Positions 48,957-58,726 are shown, counted from the stretch's first letter. The stretch: 62,379 nucleotides of DNA from an uncultured Mycobacterium sp. (GCA_900078375.1 FLQS01000033.1:1-62379), one strand, 5' to 3'. Made by a program: numbers and translations. Notes: generated by a model from the letters alone, not told the origin.

Positions 48957-50068
48957 ACGCCCGGGCCAGACTGCTGGCTCTTCTGACCGTGATCGTGGTG
49001 GTCGTGGCGTCGGTGGTCACCGTCGCGTGGGCGTACTTCGAATCGACCACCGACCACATCACGTTGACCGCCCAATTCGACAGCGCCGCTGGGCTTTATG
49101 TCGACAACACGGTCGCGGTGCTGGGCATGCCGGTCGGCAAGGTCACCGCGATCACGCCCAAAAGCGGCTACGTCGAGGTGCAGTTCACCGTCGACCGCGA
49201 CGTGACGATTCCGGCCGACGCTCAGGCGGTGACGATATCGACGTCGATCCTCACCGACCGGCAGATCGAGCTCACCCCGCCCTACCGGGGCGGCCCGGCA
49301 CTCAAGGACCACGACACTATCGGGCTGCCCCGGACCAAGACGCCCGTCGAGTTCGCCCGGGTGCTCGGGGTGCTGGACAAGATCTCGGTCTCGCTCAAGG
49401 GTGACGGCAACGGCAACGGTCCGGTGGCCGACGTCGTCAACTCAGGTGCGGCGATCGCCGACGGCAACGGCGAGAAGATCAAGAGCGCACTCGGGCAGCT
49501 GTCGAATGCGTTGCGCCTGTCCGCCGACGGCGGTGCGCAGACCCGAGACCAGCTGACCACGATCGTGCGTAACCTCAGTTCACTGTTACAGGCCGCCGCC
49601 GACAACGACGCGAAGCTGCGCGACTTCGGTACGACCGTGCGTCAGTTGAGCCAGATCGTCAACGACGAGGACTTCGGCAGCGGCACCACCGGTAAGACGA
49701 TGAACACCCTGCTGGCGCAGGTCGGTGATTTCCTGGAGAAGAACCGCGACAACATCAAAGCCGTTGTCAACAACGGTAGTACGACGGCCAACACGCTCGT
49801 CGAACGTCAGCGCGATCTCGCGGACTTGCTCGATGTCGCCCCGTTGACCTTGGACAACATGTACAACGTCGTCGACCAGAACAACGGCGCGGCGCGGGCC
49901 CGGGTGCTCACCGATCGGGTGTTGTTCGACAACCAGGCCACCAAGGAGATCTGCAACATGATGGGCTTGCGCCAGTTGGGGTGCAGCACAGGCACATTGC
50001 AGGACTTCGGACCGGACTTCGGGTTGACGTACGTCCTCGACGGTATGGCTGCGATGGGGCAGAAATGA
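48953..50068 (+). CDS. mceD: MceD family protein
   Basis: A 371-residue Mce protein. Signal anchor LLALLTVIVVVVASVVTVAWA, MCE domain (AGLYVDNTVAVLGMPVGKVT; TSILTDRQIELTPPYRGG) and long helical region (SLSQIV-type repeats, here TVRQLSQIVNDEDFG) are visible. A Gly/Asn-rich break (KGDGNGNGPVADVV) follows the MCE domain. GTG 48953 overlaps the mceC stop, and ATGA couples it to mceE. Confidence 0.92.
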   Translation: MNARARLLALLTVIVVVVASVVTVAWAYFESTTDHITLTAQFDSAAGLYVDNTVAVLGMPVGKVTAITPKSGYVEVQFTVDRDVTIPADAQAVTISTSILTDRQIELTPPYRGGPALKDHDTIGLPRTKTPVEFARVLGVLDKISVSLKGDGNGNGPVADVVNSGAAIADGNGEKIKSALGQLSNALRLSADGGAQTRDQLTTIVRNLSSLLQAAADNDAKLRDFGTTVRQLSQIVNDEDFGSGTTGKTMNTLLAQVGDFLEKNRDNIKAVVNNGSTTANTLVERQRDLADLLDVAPLTLDNMYNVVDQNNGAARARVLTDRVLFDNQATKEICNMMGLRQLGCSTGTLQDFGPDFGLTYVLDGMAAMGQK

Positions 50069-51270
50069 AGCGCTTGGTAGCGGTTCTTGTGGTCGCCGTC
50101 GGTGCCACGGCGTGCTCGTCGAACGGGTTGTCCAGCCTGCCGTTGCCGGCGCCGACCGTCGGCAGTGGCGGGTACCGGCTGACCGCAGTGTTCTCCAACG
50201 CGCTGAATCTGCCCGCCAGCGCGAAGGTGAAGCTCGCCGGCGCCGACGTCGGCCAGATGGAGACGATGGTGGCGCGTAACTACACTGCGGTCACCATGAT
50301 TCGGGTCATGGACGGGGTCCGGCTGCCACAGGGCACCACCGTCGAACTCCGGTCGGCCACCCCGCTGGGCGATGTGTTCATCGCGCTGAAACCACCGGCA
50401 GACGCCTCCGCAACCGCGCCGCTGTTGAAGGACGGTGACACCATCGGCCTGGATTCCACGACGGCAGCGGCCACGGTGGAGTCGGTGCTCAGTTCGGCGG
50501 CGGTCATGGTCAACGGCGGTGCCGTGCGCAATCTCACCAACGTCATCAACGGCATGGGCAAGGCGACCGGCGACCAGGGTCAGGCGTTCGGGGACATCAT
50601 CGCCAAGACCAACGACACGCTGTCCACGCTGACGTCGCGCTCGGACCAGATCTCCCAGGCGCTCACCGAGACATCGCAATTGGCCAAGAATCTCGACGCC
50701 AAGAACCAGGCGCTGTCCGAGGTGATGGCCGCGGCGGGTCCGGCCACCGACACGCTGGCCGCCAATGCCGACACCGTCGCCGAAGTCGTCCAGCAGGCCG
50801 GTGACACCAGCAAGCAGTTGGAGAAGTTCCCGTCGATCGCGGGCACCGACACCAGCGGGCGCAGTGTGATCGGCGATGCCAACACCATCGCGCGGTCGTG
50901 GAATGACCTGGTCTTGGCTCCGGACGCGAATCTGGCCGCCTTGAACCGGCTGATGCCGCCGATCATCAAAGCGACGACCAGCAATGCGTTTTCGGTGCGG
51001 GCCAGCATCGACCGGTTGGTGCTCGGATCGATGCCCGACGCCGGCTTCCTCGGCGATCCCGGATTCCACGGGCCCAAGCGCTACGACTGGGCCCAGATGG
51101 CCGGCACGTTCAAGTACACGCTGTGGCGGCTACAGCAGCGTGTCGTCGGGCAGGGACCCGGCGTGCCGCAGGTGCCGGTGCTGCCCAGTCCCACCGACCC
51201 CGGCCAGCTGATCGTCGCGCCGCCTGCCGGCCCGCCTCCTGGGCCGCCTGCGTCGGAGCCGCCGCCATGA
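50065..51270 (+). CDS. mceE: MceE family lipoprotein (LprK-like)
   Basis: A 401-residue Mce protein with a lipoprotein signal: MKRLVAVLVVAVGATAC, lipobox ATAC with Cys17. This is the usual feature of the MceE position. The MCE domain follows (LNLPASAKVKLAGADVGQME; ATPLGDVFIALKPP), then a helical stretch (DQISQALTETSQLAKNLDAK) and a short Pro-rich end (GPPPGPPASEPPP). ATG 50065 overlaps the mceD stop, and the stop overlaps mceF. Confidence 0.93.
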   Translation: MKRLVAVLVVAVGATACSSNGLSSLPLPAPTVGSGGYRLTAVFSNALNLPASAKVKLAGADVGQMETMVARNYTAVTMIRVMDGVRLPQGTTVELRSATPLGDVFIALKPPADASATAPLLKDGDTIGLDSTTAAATVESVLSSAAVMVNGGAVRNLTNVINGMGKATGDQGQAFGDIIAKTNDTLSTLTSRSDQISQALTETSQLAKNLDAKNQALSEVMAAAGPATDTLAANADTVAEVVQQAGDTSKQLEKFPSIAGTDTSGRSVIGDANTIARSWNDLVLAPDANLAALNRLMPPIIKATTSNAFSVRASIDRLVLGSMPDAGFLGDPGFHGPKRYDWAQMAGTFKYTLWRLQQRVVGQGPGVPQVPVLPSPTDPGQLIVAPPAGPPPGPPASEPPP

Positions 51271-52517
51271 TCGACAAGACGGCCGATCAGCTGGTGCGCG
51301 TGGTCGGGTTCGGGCATCGGCACCGATTGTGGTTGTCGACAGCGGGTTTGGTGATGACGCTGGTGATCGCGACGGCCTATGTGATGGTCGGTGCGTTGCG
51401 GGTGACGCCGTTCGACTCGGCGTACCGGGTGACCATTCAGCTGCCGGAATCCGGTGGGCTGCTGCCCAGTCAGGACGTCACACTGCGCGGGGTGCCGATC
51501 GGGCGGGTGCAATCGCTGGCGATCACGCCCGACGGAGTGGCCGCGGTGGCCACTGTGCGTTCGGATGTGCGGATCCCGACGGCGAGTCCGGTGCGGGTGT
51601 CGGGGCTGTCGCCGGCCGGTGAGCAGTACATCGAATTCGTGCCGGACTCCGATGCCGGGCCGTATCTGCAGGACGGCAGCGTCGTCGCGCAGAACAAGAC
51701 CTCGGTGCCGGTCAGCCTCGCGCAGCTCCTGGCCAACGCCGACGGGATGTTGAGGCAGGTCGATCCGGCCAAGCTGGAGCTGATCAAGAAAGAGCTCAGC
51801 CTGACCAATCAGGGCCCGCAGAAGCTGGCCGACATCATCGACGGCGGAACGTTCCTGCTGTCCACGCTGGATTCGGTGCTGCCGCAGACCACAAGCATTC
51901 TGCGGACCAGCCGGATTGTGCTGACGACGGCGGCCGACAAGAACCCGGGCATCAAGGTGGCCACCGGAAACCTCGGCCGCACGTTCACCGGGGTGGACAA
52001 GATGCTCGACGGATATCGCCGGTTCACCGATCAGACGCCGCAAACCCTTTCCGCCACCGACAATCTGTTCACGGACAACTCCGACACGATGGTGGGGCTG
52101 CTGACCAGCATGGCCACCGCGTCGCAACTGTTGTATGTGCGGGTGCCGGCGCTCAACGCGCTGTTCCCGGACTACCGCGGATCGCTGCTCGATGCGTGGA
52201 GCACCGTGATGCACGACAACGGCCTGTGGGCGACGGCCGACATCTACCCGCGCTACGCGTGTGACTACGGGACACCGCGACGGCCACCGTCGTCGGCCGA
52301 CTACCCCGAGCCGTACCTGTACACCTACTGCCGCGACGACGATCCCGCCGTGCTGATCCGCGGCGCCAAGAACGCACCGCGACCGGCCGGCGACGACACC
52401 GCCGGTCCCCCGCCGGGCGCCGACCTGGGCCAGACCACTGACCCGACGCCCAAGGGTCGCTACACCATTCCGACCCCCTATGGCGGCCCCGTGCTGCCGA
52501 TCGAACCGCCGAGCTGA
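51267..52517 (+). CDS. mceF: MceF family protein
   Basis: A 416-residue Mce protein: anchor helix (LWLSTAGLVMTLVIATAYVM), MCE domain (ESGGLLPSQDVTLRGVPIGR; LSPAGEQYIEFVPDSDAG), helical needle part, and a C-terminal soluble segment with conserved Tyr/Cys positions (IYPRYACDYGTPRR; YTYCRDDDP). ATG 51267 overlaps the mceE stop by ATGA. It closes the A-F set, so the operon encodes a complete hexamer. Confidence 0.92.
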   Translation: MIDKTADQLVRVVGFGHRHRLWLSTAGLVMTLVIATAYVMVGALRVTPFDSAYRVTIQLPESGGLLPSQDVTLRGVPIGRVQSLAITPDGVAAVATVRSDVRIPTASPVRVSGLSPAGEQYIEFVPDSDAGPYLQDGSVVAQNKTSVPVSLAQLLANADGMLRQVDPAKLELIKKELSLTNQGPQKLADIIDGGTFLLSTLDSVLPQTTSILRTSRIVLTTAADKNPGIKVATGNLGRTFTGVDKMLDGYRRFTDQTPQTLSATDNLFTDNSDTMVGLLTSMATASQLLYVRVPALNALFPDYRGSLLDAWSTVMHDNGLWATADIYPRYACDYGTPRRPPSSADYPEPYLYTYCRDDDPAVLIRGAKNAPRPAGDDTAGPPPGADLGQTTDPTPKGRYTIPTPYGGPVLPIEPPS

Positions 52518-52528
52518 AGGAGATAGCG

Positions 52529-53113
52529 GTGACCGTTACCAGCGAGACCGAAGTTGACACCGACGTTGAGACTGTCGATGCGCCCGAACCTGAGGCGGTT
52601 GACGAAGCCGTCGCGGACGAACCGGCCCCCCGACGATGGCCGCGCCTGGTCCGTCGTGGCCTGGTGTGGGCGTTGATTGTTGGGCTGCTCGGGGCATCCG
52701 GGGTCCTGGGCTGGCAGGTGTGGCAGGAGCGGGAGATCGCTGCGGCCTCGCGTGAGGCTCAACACTCCGCCGTGCACTACGCCCAGGTGTTGACGAGCAT
52801 CGACTCCAACAACGTGGACCAGAACTTCGCGGAGGTGCTCAACGGCGCGACCGGCGAATTCAAGGACATGTACTCGCAATCCAGCGCCCAGCTGCGCCAG
52901 TTGCTGGTGGACAACAAGGCCACCGCGCGCGGCGTGGTGATCGATTCGGCGGTGAAGTCGGCGTCGAAGAATCAGGTCGTCGTGCTCATGTTCGTCGACC
53001 AGACGGTGGCCAACAAGGCCGCGCCGGATCCTCGCATCGACCGCAGCCGGGTCAAGATGACCATGGACAAGGTCGACGGGGTGTGGCGGGCAAGCAAAGT
53101 CGAACTTCCCTGA
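52529..53113 (+). CDS. Mce-associated membrane protein (Mas)
   Basis: A 194-residue protein typical of genes following mceF: an acidic N-terminal cytoplasmic part rich in Glu/Val, one membrane helix (LVWALIVGLLGASGVLGWQV, about residues 45-64), and a periplasmic domain of the Mce-associated/SnoaL-like type (TSIDSNNVDQNFAEVLNGAT; VVVLMFVDQTV; MTMDKVDGVWRASKVEL). GAAGGAG precedes GTG 52529. Such proteins are thought to stabilise or assist the Mce transporter. Start is 11 bases after mceF. Confidence 0.9.
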   Translation: MTVTSETEVDTDVETVDAPEPEAVDEAVADEPAPRRWPRLVRRGLVWALIVGLLGASGVLGWQVWQEREIAAASREAQHSAVHYAQVLTSIDSNNVDQNFAEVLNGATGEFKDMYSQSSAQLRQLLVDNKATARGVVIDSAVKSASKNQVVVLMFVDQTVANKAAPDPRIDRSRVKMTMDKVDGVWRASKVELP

Positions 53114-53118
53114 TTCGT

Positions 53119-53895
53119 ATGCGATTCCGACTGTTTGGGGCGCTCGCGGTGGCATCACTGATCGCCGCGCCGGTGGCCGATGCATCGGCTCCGGACTTCT
53201 GCACAGGCCTCGGAGCCGACTGGGACGGCCAGTACTGCCACACCGCGGTGCCCTCGGAACGCAAGGCGGTCCGCGACATCAGGGTGGCCGTGCCGGGGGA
53301 TCTGATCGACAACCCGGTGACGGGCCCGACCATCCGGGACTATCTGACGCAGTTGGTCAACAACTGGCGCAGCGTCGGCGTGCACATGGTGGCCGACAGC
53401 TTCGGCGAGGAGAACTTCCAGCTCCTTCAGCGTGGCGACGTGCTGAGCGTGGTGTTCCACGAGGACTACCACGCCGATGGACCCAAGCCCAACAACGCTT
53501 TTCGCACCTTCACCTGGGATATGGCCCGCGGGGTCCGACTGGGGCTGGCCGATGTGCTGAAGCCTGGGGTGGACTTCGGCGCGATCGCGTCCTTGGGTCA
53601 GCCCTTCATCGAGGATGCGCTGAATCAGGCGCCGCCCGCGCATCAGCCGGGGACCTATCCGTTCATCGTGGATCGGTGGGGTCCCGACAAGGTGTACTCC
53701 GGCGGCTACAAGGCCTGGGCGCTGTCTGGCGACGAGCTGATCCTGTACATGCCGGACTACCCGGTCGGCCACGATACGCCGATCAACTACACGCCCGGCG
53801 TCATGCAGTGGTCCATGGACGGCGGCACTGTGCAGGCGCATATTCCGTTGGCCGCATTGAGTTCGGTGCTACGCCCGCAATTCGGCGGGGCGTGA
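53119..53895 (+). CDS. MPT64-like secreted protein (DUF3298/RsiV-type fold)
   Basis: A 258-residue secreted protein with a signal peptide (RLFGALAVASLIAAPVADAS). The mature part starts APDFCTGLGADWDGQYCHTA, containing a Cys pair, and continues with IRVAVPGDLIDNPVTGPTIR, NAFRTFTWDMARG and a C-terminal half ending VQAHIPLAALSSVLR. The layout resembles mycobacterial MPT64 and related RsiV/DUF3298 proteins (two Cys near the N-terminus, then PSYYP-like and FDWD-like motifs). It is the tenth gene of the mce run. An extracytoplasmic role beside the lipid importer is inferred only. Confidence 0.75.
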   Translation: MRFRLFGALAVASLIAAPVADASAPDFCTGLGADWDGQYCHTAVPSERKAVRDIRVAVPGDLIDNPVTGPTIRDYLTQLVNNWRSVGVHMVADSFGEENFQLLQRGDVLSVVFHEDYHADGPKPNNAFRTFTWDMARGVRLGLADVLKPGVDFGAIASLGQPFIEDALNQAPPAHQPGTYPFIVDRWGPDKVYSGGYKAWALSGDELILYMPDYPVGHDTPINYTPGVMQWSMDGGTVQAHIPLAALSSVLRPQFGGA

Positions 53896-55127
53896 TCTGG
53901 GTGGAGTCCGTCTCAGATGGTGAACCCGCCGTTCGGCGGCGGCCCAAAGACCGCAAGGCGCAGATCGCCCGCGCGTCGGCCGACGCGTTCGGGTCGCAGG
54001 GGTACCACGCGGTCAGCATGGAAGACATCGCCGCGCGGGTGGGCATCACGCCGGCTGCGCTGTATCGGCACTCCCCCAGCAAGTACGACTTGTTCCGCGA
54101 CGCCGTGCTGGGCCTGGGTCAGCTGCTGGTCGACGCCACCGATTTCGCCGACGACCGCTCCGACGACGACCCGGCAGTGACGTTGCGGGCGTTGACTTCT
54201 GCGTTGGTCGACACCACGATCGCCTGCCGCACGGCGGGGGGACTGTACCGGTGGGAAGCGCGCTACCTGCGCGACCCCGATCGCGCCGTCCTGGTCGATC
54301 AGCTCAAGGTGGTGAACCGCCGGCTGCAGGTTCCGCTGGCGCAGCTGCGGCCCAAGCTGACATCGTCTCAGTTGCGGACGCTGTTGACGGCCACCCTCAG
54401 CGTGATCGGCAGCATCACCGACCATTCTAATCCCCTTGCGGCAGGCGAGATTCGCGCGTGCCTGACGACGATGGCGGCTGATCTGCTGGCTGCCGATCTG
54501 CCCACCGGTCGGCGCCGCACCGGCCTGCCGCGGGAGGCCGTCAGCGTCGGCGCCGAGGCAGGGATGTACGAGCATGTGCTCTACGAGGCGGTGCGGTTGT
54601 TCTACGAGCACGGGTACCGCAACACGAGCATGGAGGACATCGCCTCTGCGGTCGGCATCCAGGCGTCCGGGCTGTACCGGTCGTTCCCGGGCAAGGCCGA
54701 CATCCTCGCGCTGGCGTATCGACGGGCGGCCGATCAGCATTCCAGTGACACTGCCGATGCACTGTCCCGCACCACCGATCCTGAAGCGGCACTGGATGAA
54801 TTGATCGATGACTACCTCGGCCGGGTGATGGAGTCGCCGGATCTGCCCTACGTGTATTACACCGAACGGCAGAACGTTCCGGAGGCGGATCTGCGGGTGC
54901 TGGAGACCATCGAGCATTCGACGTTGGATGCGTGGGCACGCCTGGTGACGGCAGCGCGGCCCGAGGTGAAGATCGGCGCCGCCCGGTATTCGGTCGCCGC
55001 CGCATTCTCGTTGACGGTGGACTTCGGCCGGATCTTCAGTCGTGATGCCGGCACCGACTCGGTGGCGACGATCCGGCGGCTGATGGAGGTCACGCTGCTG
55101 GGCCGGCCGGTGAAGCGTCGGCGGTAG
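53892..55127 (+). CDS. Tandem TetR regulator (Mce3R-like)
   Basis: A 411-residue protein made of two fused TetR units. The first helix-turn-helix is about residues 25-70 (SQGYHAVSMEDIAARVGITP, ALYRHSPSKYDLF); the second is about 230-275 (EHGYRNTSMEDIASAVGIQA, GLYRSFPGKADIL). M. tuberculosis Mce3R, which represses the mce3 operon, has the same double-TetR build and length, from memory. Here the gene ends the mce run instead of preceding it. GTG 53892 overlaps the previous stop. One chain with two DNA-binding heads should act as a monomer on a half-site pair. Confidence 0.9.
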   Translation: MIWVESVSDGEPAVRRRPKDRKAQIARASADAFGSQGYHAVSMEDIAARVGITPAALYRHSPSKYDLFRDAVLGLGQLLVDATDFADDRSDDDPAVTLRALTSALVDTTIACRTAGGLYRWEARYLRDPDRAVLVDQLKVVNRRLQVPLAQLRPKLTSSQLRTLLTATLSVIGSITDHSNPLAAGEIRACLTTMAADLLAADLPTGRRRTGLPREAVSVGAEAGMYEHVLYEAVRLFYEHGYRNTSMEDIASAVGIQASGLYRSFPGKADILALAYRRAADQHSSDTADALSRTTDPEAALDELIDDYLGRVMESPDLPYVYYTERQNVPEADLRVLETIEHSTLDAWARLVTAARPEVKIGAARYSVAAAFSLTVDFGRIFSRDAGTDSVATIRRLMEVTLLGRPVKRRR

Positions 55128-55249
55128 GCGTTTCGCCGAACGTGGCGGTTGTCGTCGATTTCTCGCCACGTCGTCGACGACACCCCACACTCTCGATGCA
55201 CCTGTGGATGGTGTATTCGTGTGACAGGCGAGTCGCGCAAGGTAGGGGC

Positions 55250-56107
55250 GTGCACGACGGGCCGTTCGTTGGGACGACGGCGATCGCGAGCGGACTGGTC
55301 ACCGACTACCAGCTGCGCACCCGCTATCGCGCCGTGTACCGCAACGTCTACCTGGCCAATGAGTTGTCGTTGACCGCATCACGACGAGCACAGGCGGCGT
55401 GGTTGTTCGCCGGCCCCGACGTCGTTCTGGCCGGGATATCGGCGGATGCGGTTCACGGCACCAAGTGGTTGGACGGCACCGCGCCAGCGGAAATCATTCG
55501 CACCGATCGCCATGGACCGCCGGGCATTCTCGCGCGGTCGTACACGATCGCGGATGACCAGGTGTGCACGCGGCGGGGTATCCGAGTCACCACTGCAGCG
55601 CGCACCGCGTTCGATATCGGACGCAGTCTTCCCCGGGACAAAGCCGTCCCACTGCTCGACGCGCTGATGAACGCCACCCGCCTCAAGCCCGACTCCGTCT
55701 TGGCCATCGCCGACGCGAGTCCCGGCGTGCGAGGAGTCCGTCGGCTGAGGGCTGCTATGAAACTGGCTGATGGCGGTGCCGAATCACCGCGCGAGACGCA
55801 GGTCCGTCTGGTATTGATCGGCGCGGGCCTGCCGGCGCCAGAGACGCAGATCGAGTTCTTCGACGACTACGGCGATGTCGTGATCCGCGTCGACATGGGC
55901 TGGCGGAGATGGAAAGTCGCAGTCGAATACGACGGCGTACAGCATTGGGCCGACGGCAGGCAGCGGTCCTGGGATATCGATCGCATCGCGATTCTGGAGG
56001 CTCTGGGCTGGGTGGTGGTTCGGGTCAGCGCCGACATGCTGAGACGGACTGACGTGATCATTGCGCGCGTCACGGCGAAGTTGCGCGCTGCTGGCTGTCC
56101 CCTCTGA
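55250..56107 (+). CDS. AbiEi/DUF559-like protein
   Basis: A 285-residue protein. The N-terminal part (FVGTTAIASGLVTDYQLRTR, YRAVYRNVYLANE, AGISADAVHGTKWLD, TTAARTAFDIGRS) is like the AbiEi-type, type IV antitoxin-related proteins common in mycobacteria. The C-terminal 100 residues (VAVEYDGVQHWADGRQRSWD, IDRIAILEALGWVVVRVSAD) carry a DUF559/Vsr-like endonuclease fold with E-x-D. No adjacent AbiEii-type toxin gene exists, so a toxin-antitoxin role is doubtful. GTG 55250 with AAGG upstream gives the family opening; the frame is open back to 55142. Confidence 0.8.
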   Translation: MHDGPFVGTTAIASGLVTDYQLRTRYRAVYRNVYLANELSLTASRRAQAAWLFAGPDVVLAGISADAVHGTKWLDGTAPAEIIRTDRHGPPGILARSYTIADDQVCTRRGIRVTTAARTAFDIGRSLPRDKAVPLLDALMNATRLKPDSVLAIADASPGVRGVRRLRAAMKLADGGAESPRETQVRLVLIGAGLPAPETQIEFFDDYGDVVIRVDMGWRRWKVAVEYDGVQHWADGRQRSWDIDRIAILEALGWVVVRVSADMLRRTDVIIARVTAKLRAAGCPL

Positions 56108-56281
56108 CGCCGAGCGTGGGAGATATCGGTGGTGAATGGCCGATCCGTCAACGACCAGCCGCACGCTCGCCGCTCGTTCATGGGGGCACGGCGGTTTGGC
56201 AGTGAAAACCGAGACCGACATCGCGCGTTGTCATATCGTCGTCAGCAACGTAGAGACACCGTGACGGAATATTGGTGATAG

Positions 56282-57883
56282 ATGACGGTACAAACGCAGC
56301 GCCGCGCCAGCCAACGGAAGCGGACAGCGTCCCGTTGCGCCCTGGCCACGCTCGCGGTGGGCATCGGGCTGGGCATCGGAACCATCAGCGGACAACCTGC
56401 GGCCTGGGCCGATACCGGCCACGCTGAGTCGTCGTCGGCGGCGGCGTCGTCAAGTCAGTCGCACGCGAGCGGCCCCAGGAAGGCGGCCGACGGCCGCGAC
56501 ATTCATCGTGGCAGCGGCCTGGCGACGGCCCGCCGCTCGACGATCCGTCCGGATTCGACTGCCTCGCAGCGCAACTCGACGAGGCCAGCTAGTGCGTCCG
56601 CGGTCACCATTCCGATCGGCGCGCCCACACCGGATGCGGAAGCGTCGGCCACGTCCACCCGTGCCGTGGCGACCACGGCGAGGAAGACCACGACCAGCGC
56701 TGCGCTCGCCGTGACGGTCACCGAGCCGACGACCCCGGTTCCCCCGGCACCGCTGTCCCCGATCGCCAAGCTGATCGCACTGCCCGGCCACATCGTCAAC
56801 ACCATGCTGCAGGCGCTCGACATGACCACCGCCGTCAGCGGCCCGCAAAGCCCGCTGGACTTCAACCCGATCGACGACCTGTTTTTCGCGGTGTTCCGCA
56901 GGATCGAACATGCGGTGGGGCTCGACGCGACCCCGACCACGCAACCGATCCCGCCCACGATGACCTACACCGGCCCGACGACCGCACTGACGCCGACCGT
57001 CGCCCAATTCCTGAACGCCGCCGCGGCGGAATACGTGCTGGGCGGTGTCCCGGGCGGGTTACGGCCGTTCACCGTCAACGGGGTACCGGTGACCTCCACC
57101 AACATCCTGTCGGGCGAGCGAGCGCAGGTGTGGGTGACCCCGCAGAATCAGATCATCATTGCCTATCAGGGCACCACCGGCGGGACGAACCTGTTGTTCA
57201 ACCCGCTGATCGCCATCTCGCAGATCATCACCGATCTGCAAATCATCTACACCGACACCACTCCGCAGGCGTTCACCGATGCGCTGGCCTTCGAACAGCG
57301 AGTGCAGGACGCCGCCGCGCTTCAGGGCTACAGCACTTCCGACATCTTCGTCACCGGCCACTCATTGGGCGGCTGGGAGGCCGAATACGTTGCGCAGCAG
57401 ACCGGTCTCGGCGGCATCGGATTCGAGAGTCCCGGCATCAACACGATCGTGGCGGGCAACGGCGCCGACTCCGGGTTCGTCAACATCGAGACGTACGGCG
57501 ATCCCGCGGCGTACTTCTCCACTGATCTGCCCGGTTTGCAGCCGTTCATGCCCAGCTATGTGCCCGCCGGTGGCAGCAAGCCGCACTACGGCTCGATTGT
57601 GATGATCGGTGACCCGAATGCGGTTGCGCCGCTGTTCAATGCGTCGGCGCTATATGGCTACGGCCCGATCGGCGATCTGATCTTCATGGTCGACACGCTG
57701 GGTAACTTCTTCGAGCATCATCTGCCCGGAATGCAGGCCTACAACCTCGACGTCGACCCGGATCCCACCGTGGTGCCGTGGCTGGGGTTGCCGATGGGTC
57801 CCGTAGAGACGGGTTACGGCGCGCTGACCATTTCCCAACTGCTGCAGGCGGCTTCGGACGCCGGGCAGCTGATTGCGCCGTAG
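56282..57883 (+). CDS. Secreted lipase/esterase with Ser/Thr/Ala-rich linker
   Basis: A 533-residue exported protein. A signal sequence with Arg-rich start (RKRTASRCALATLAVGIGLG; possible Ala-Asp-Ala-like cleavage at AWADTG) is followed by about 110 residues of Ser/Thr/Ala/Pro low complexity. The catalytic part (about 220-533) is a lipase-type alpha/beta hydrolase with IIAYQGTTGGTN and the nucleophile motif VTGHSLGGWEAEY; ETYGDPAAYF and KPHYGSIVMIGD probably hold the acid and His. Substrate unknown; cell-surface or host lipids are possible. Start ATG 56282. Confidence 0.85.
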   Translation: MTVQTQRRASQRKRTASRCALATLAVGIGLGIGTISGQPAAWADTGHAESSSAAASSSQSHASGPRKAADGRDIHRGSGLATARRSTIRPDSTASQRNSTRPASASAVTIPIGAPTPDAEASATSTRAVATTARKTTTSAALAVTVTEPTTPVPPAPLSPIAKLIALPGHIVNTMLQALDMTTAVSGPQSPLDFNPIDDLFFAVFRRIEHAVGLDATPTTQPIPPTMTYTGPTTALTPTVAQFLNAAAAEYVLGGVPGGLRPFTVNGVPVTSTNILSGERAQVWVTPQNQIIIAYQGTTGGTNLLFNPLIAISQIITDLQIIYTDTTPQAFTDALAFEQRVQDAAALQGYSTSDIFVTGHSLGGWEAEYVAQQTGLGGIGFESPGINTIVAGNGADSGFVNIETYGDPAAYFSTDLPGLQPFMPSYVPAGGSKPHYGSIVMIGDPNAVAPLFNASALYGYGPIGDLIFMVDTLGNFFEHHLPGMQAYNLDVDPDPTVVPWLGLPMGPVETGYGALTISQLLQAASDAGQLIAP

Positions 57884-57907
57884 CGGGTCGCGGCGTTTCG
57901 CCGTGAG

Positions 57908-58726
57908 CTACCAGACGCGGATGTAGTCGATCAGCATGTTTGCCGGGTAGCTGCCGCCCCGCGGGTCGCCGCCGCCGGAGCCGGCGACCGCGAGGTCGAA
58001 CACCGGAAACATTTGGTAGCCAGCGTCATTGAACTGCCAGTCCGGAAGGGTGTGCGCCGGAACGTTGTAGTACGGCGCGGCGCCGTCGGTGTAGTCCTTC
58101 CAGAACCGCATGCCGGCGTCGTCCCATTGCAGGCGCCAGGTGTGCCAGGCGCTGTCGACGGCGATGCGCTCACTGACATGCTCGCCACCGTTGAGCTTGG
58201 CGTGTATGGCAGTTGCAGGACCCCAGTTGCCGTTGCCGTACCACTCCAAGACGTCGACCTCGCCGCCGTTGACGGGGCTCTCGTTGGACAGGTACCAGGC
58301 GGGCCAGCAGCCGGCGGTGAGGCAGTCCAGTTTCATGCGCGCTTCCCAGGTGTGGCCGATGCCGCCTTGCCACTTCCCGAAGATCTTGCCGCTGTAGTAG
58401 GTGGGGCCGTCCTTCGCGGCGTGGAACACCAGGTTGGAGTTGCCGTCGAGGTAGACGTTGCGGCGGTCGTCGCGGTATTGCCCGACGTTCTCGGGCAGCT
58501 CCCAGAAGGTCGGGTCCTCCATGGTTTCGCGGGCCAACGCAGTGGTCCACTTCGACGGGTCGGGGGCCGAGCCGGCGGGGCCGTCGAACTCGTCGTGAAA
58601 AATGTAGTTCTGTGCGGCCGGGGCGGCCGGGGCCGGTGTGGTCGGTGTGGCGTTGGCTCCAGGGAGTTTGGTGGCTGCTGCCAGGAGGCCGAGGCCCGCT
58701 GTCATGAGCATGTGGCGACGGTCCAT
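57908..58726 (-). CDS. Secreted glycoside hydrolase family 16
   Basis: A 272-residue GH16 enzyme of the beta-glucanase type. A signal with an early Arg pair (MDRRHMLMTAGLGLLAAATK) suggests export, perhaps by Tat. The catalytic motif is E-x-D-x-x-E in GGEVDVLEWYG; neighbouring sequence includes FHDEFDGPAGSAPDPSKWTT, SGKIFGKWQGGIGHTWEARM and MLIDYIRVW at the C-terminus. It should cleave beta-1,3 or mixed-link glucans outside the cell. I chose ATG 58726 because the upstream open frame (to 59017) has no signal-like or family sequence and overlaps the oxidoreductase gene. Confidence 0.9.
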   Translation of the reverse strand: MDRRHMLMTAGLGLLAAATKLPGANATPTTPAPAAPAAQNYIFHDEFDGPAGSAPDPSKWTTALARETMEDPTFWELPENVGQYRDDRRNVYLDGNSNLVFHAAKDGPTYYSGKIFGKWQGGIGHTWEARMKLDCLTAGCWPAWYLSNESPVNGGEVDVLEWYGNGNWGPATAIHAKLNGGEHVSERIAVDSAWHTWRLQWDDAGMRFWKDYTDGAAPYYNVPAHTLPDWQFNDAGYQMFPVFDLAVAGSGGGDPRGGSYPANMLIDYIRVW

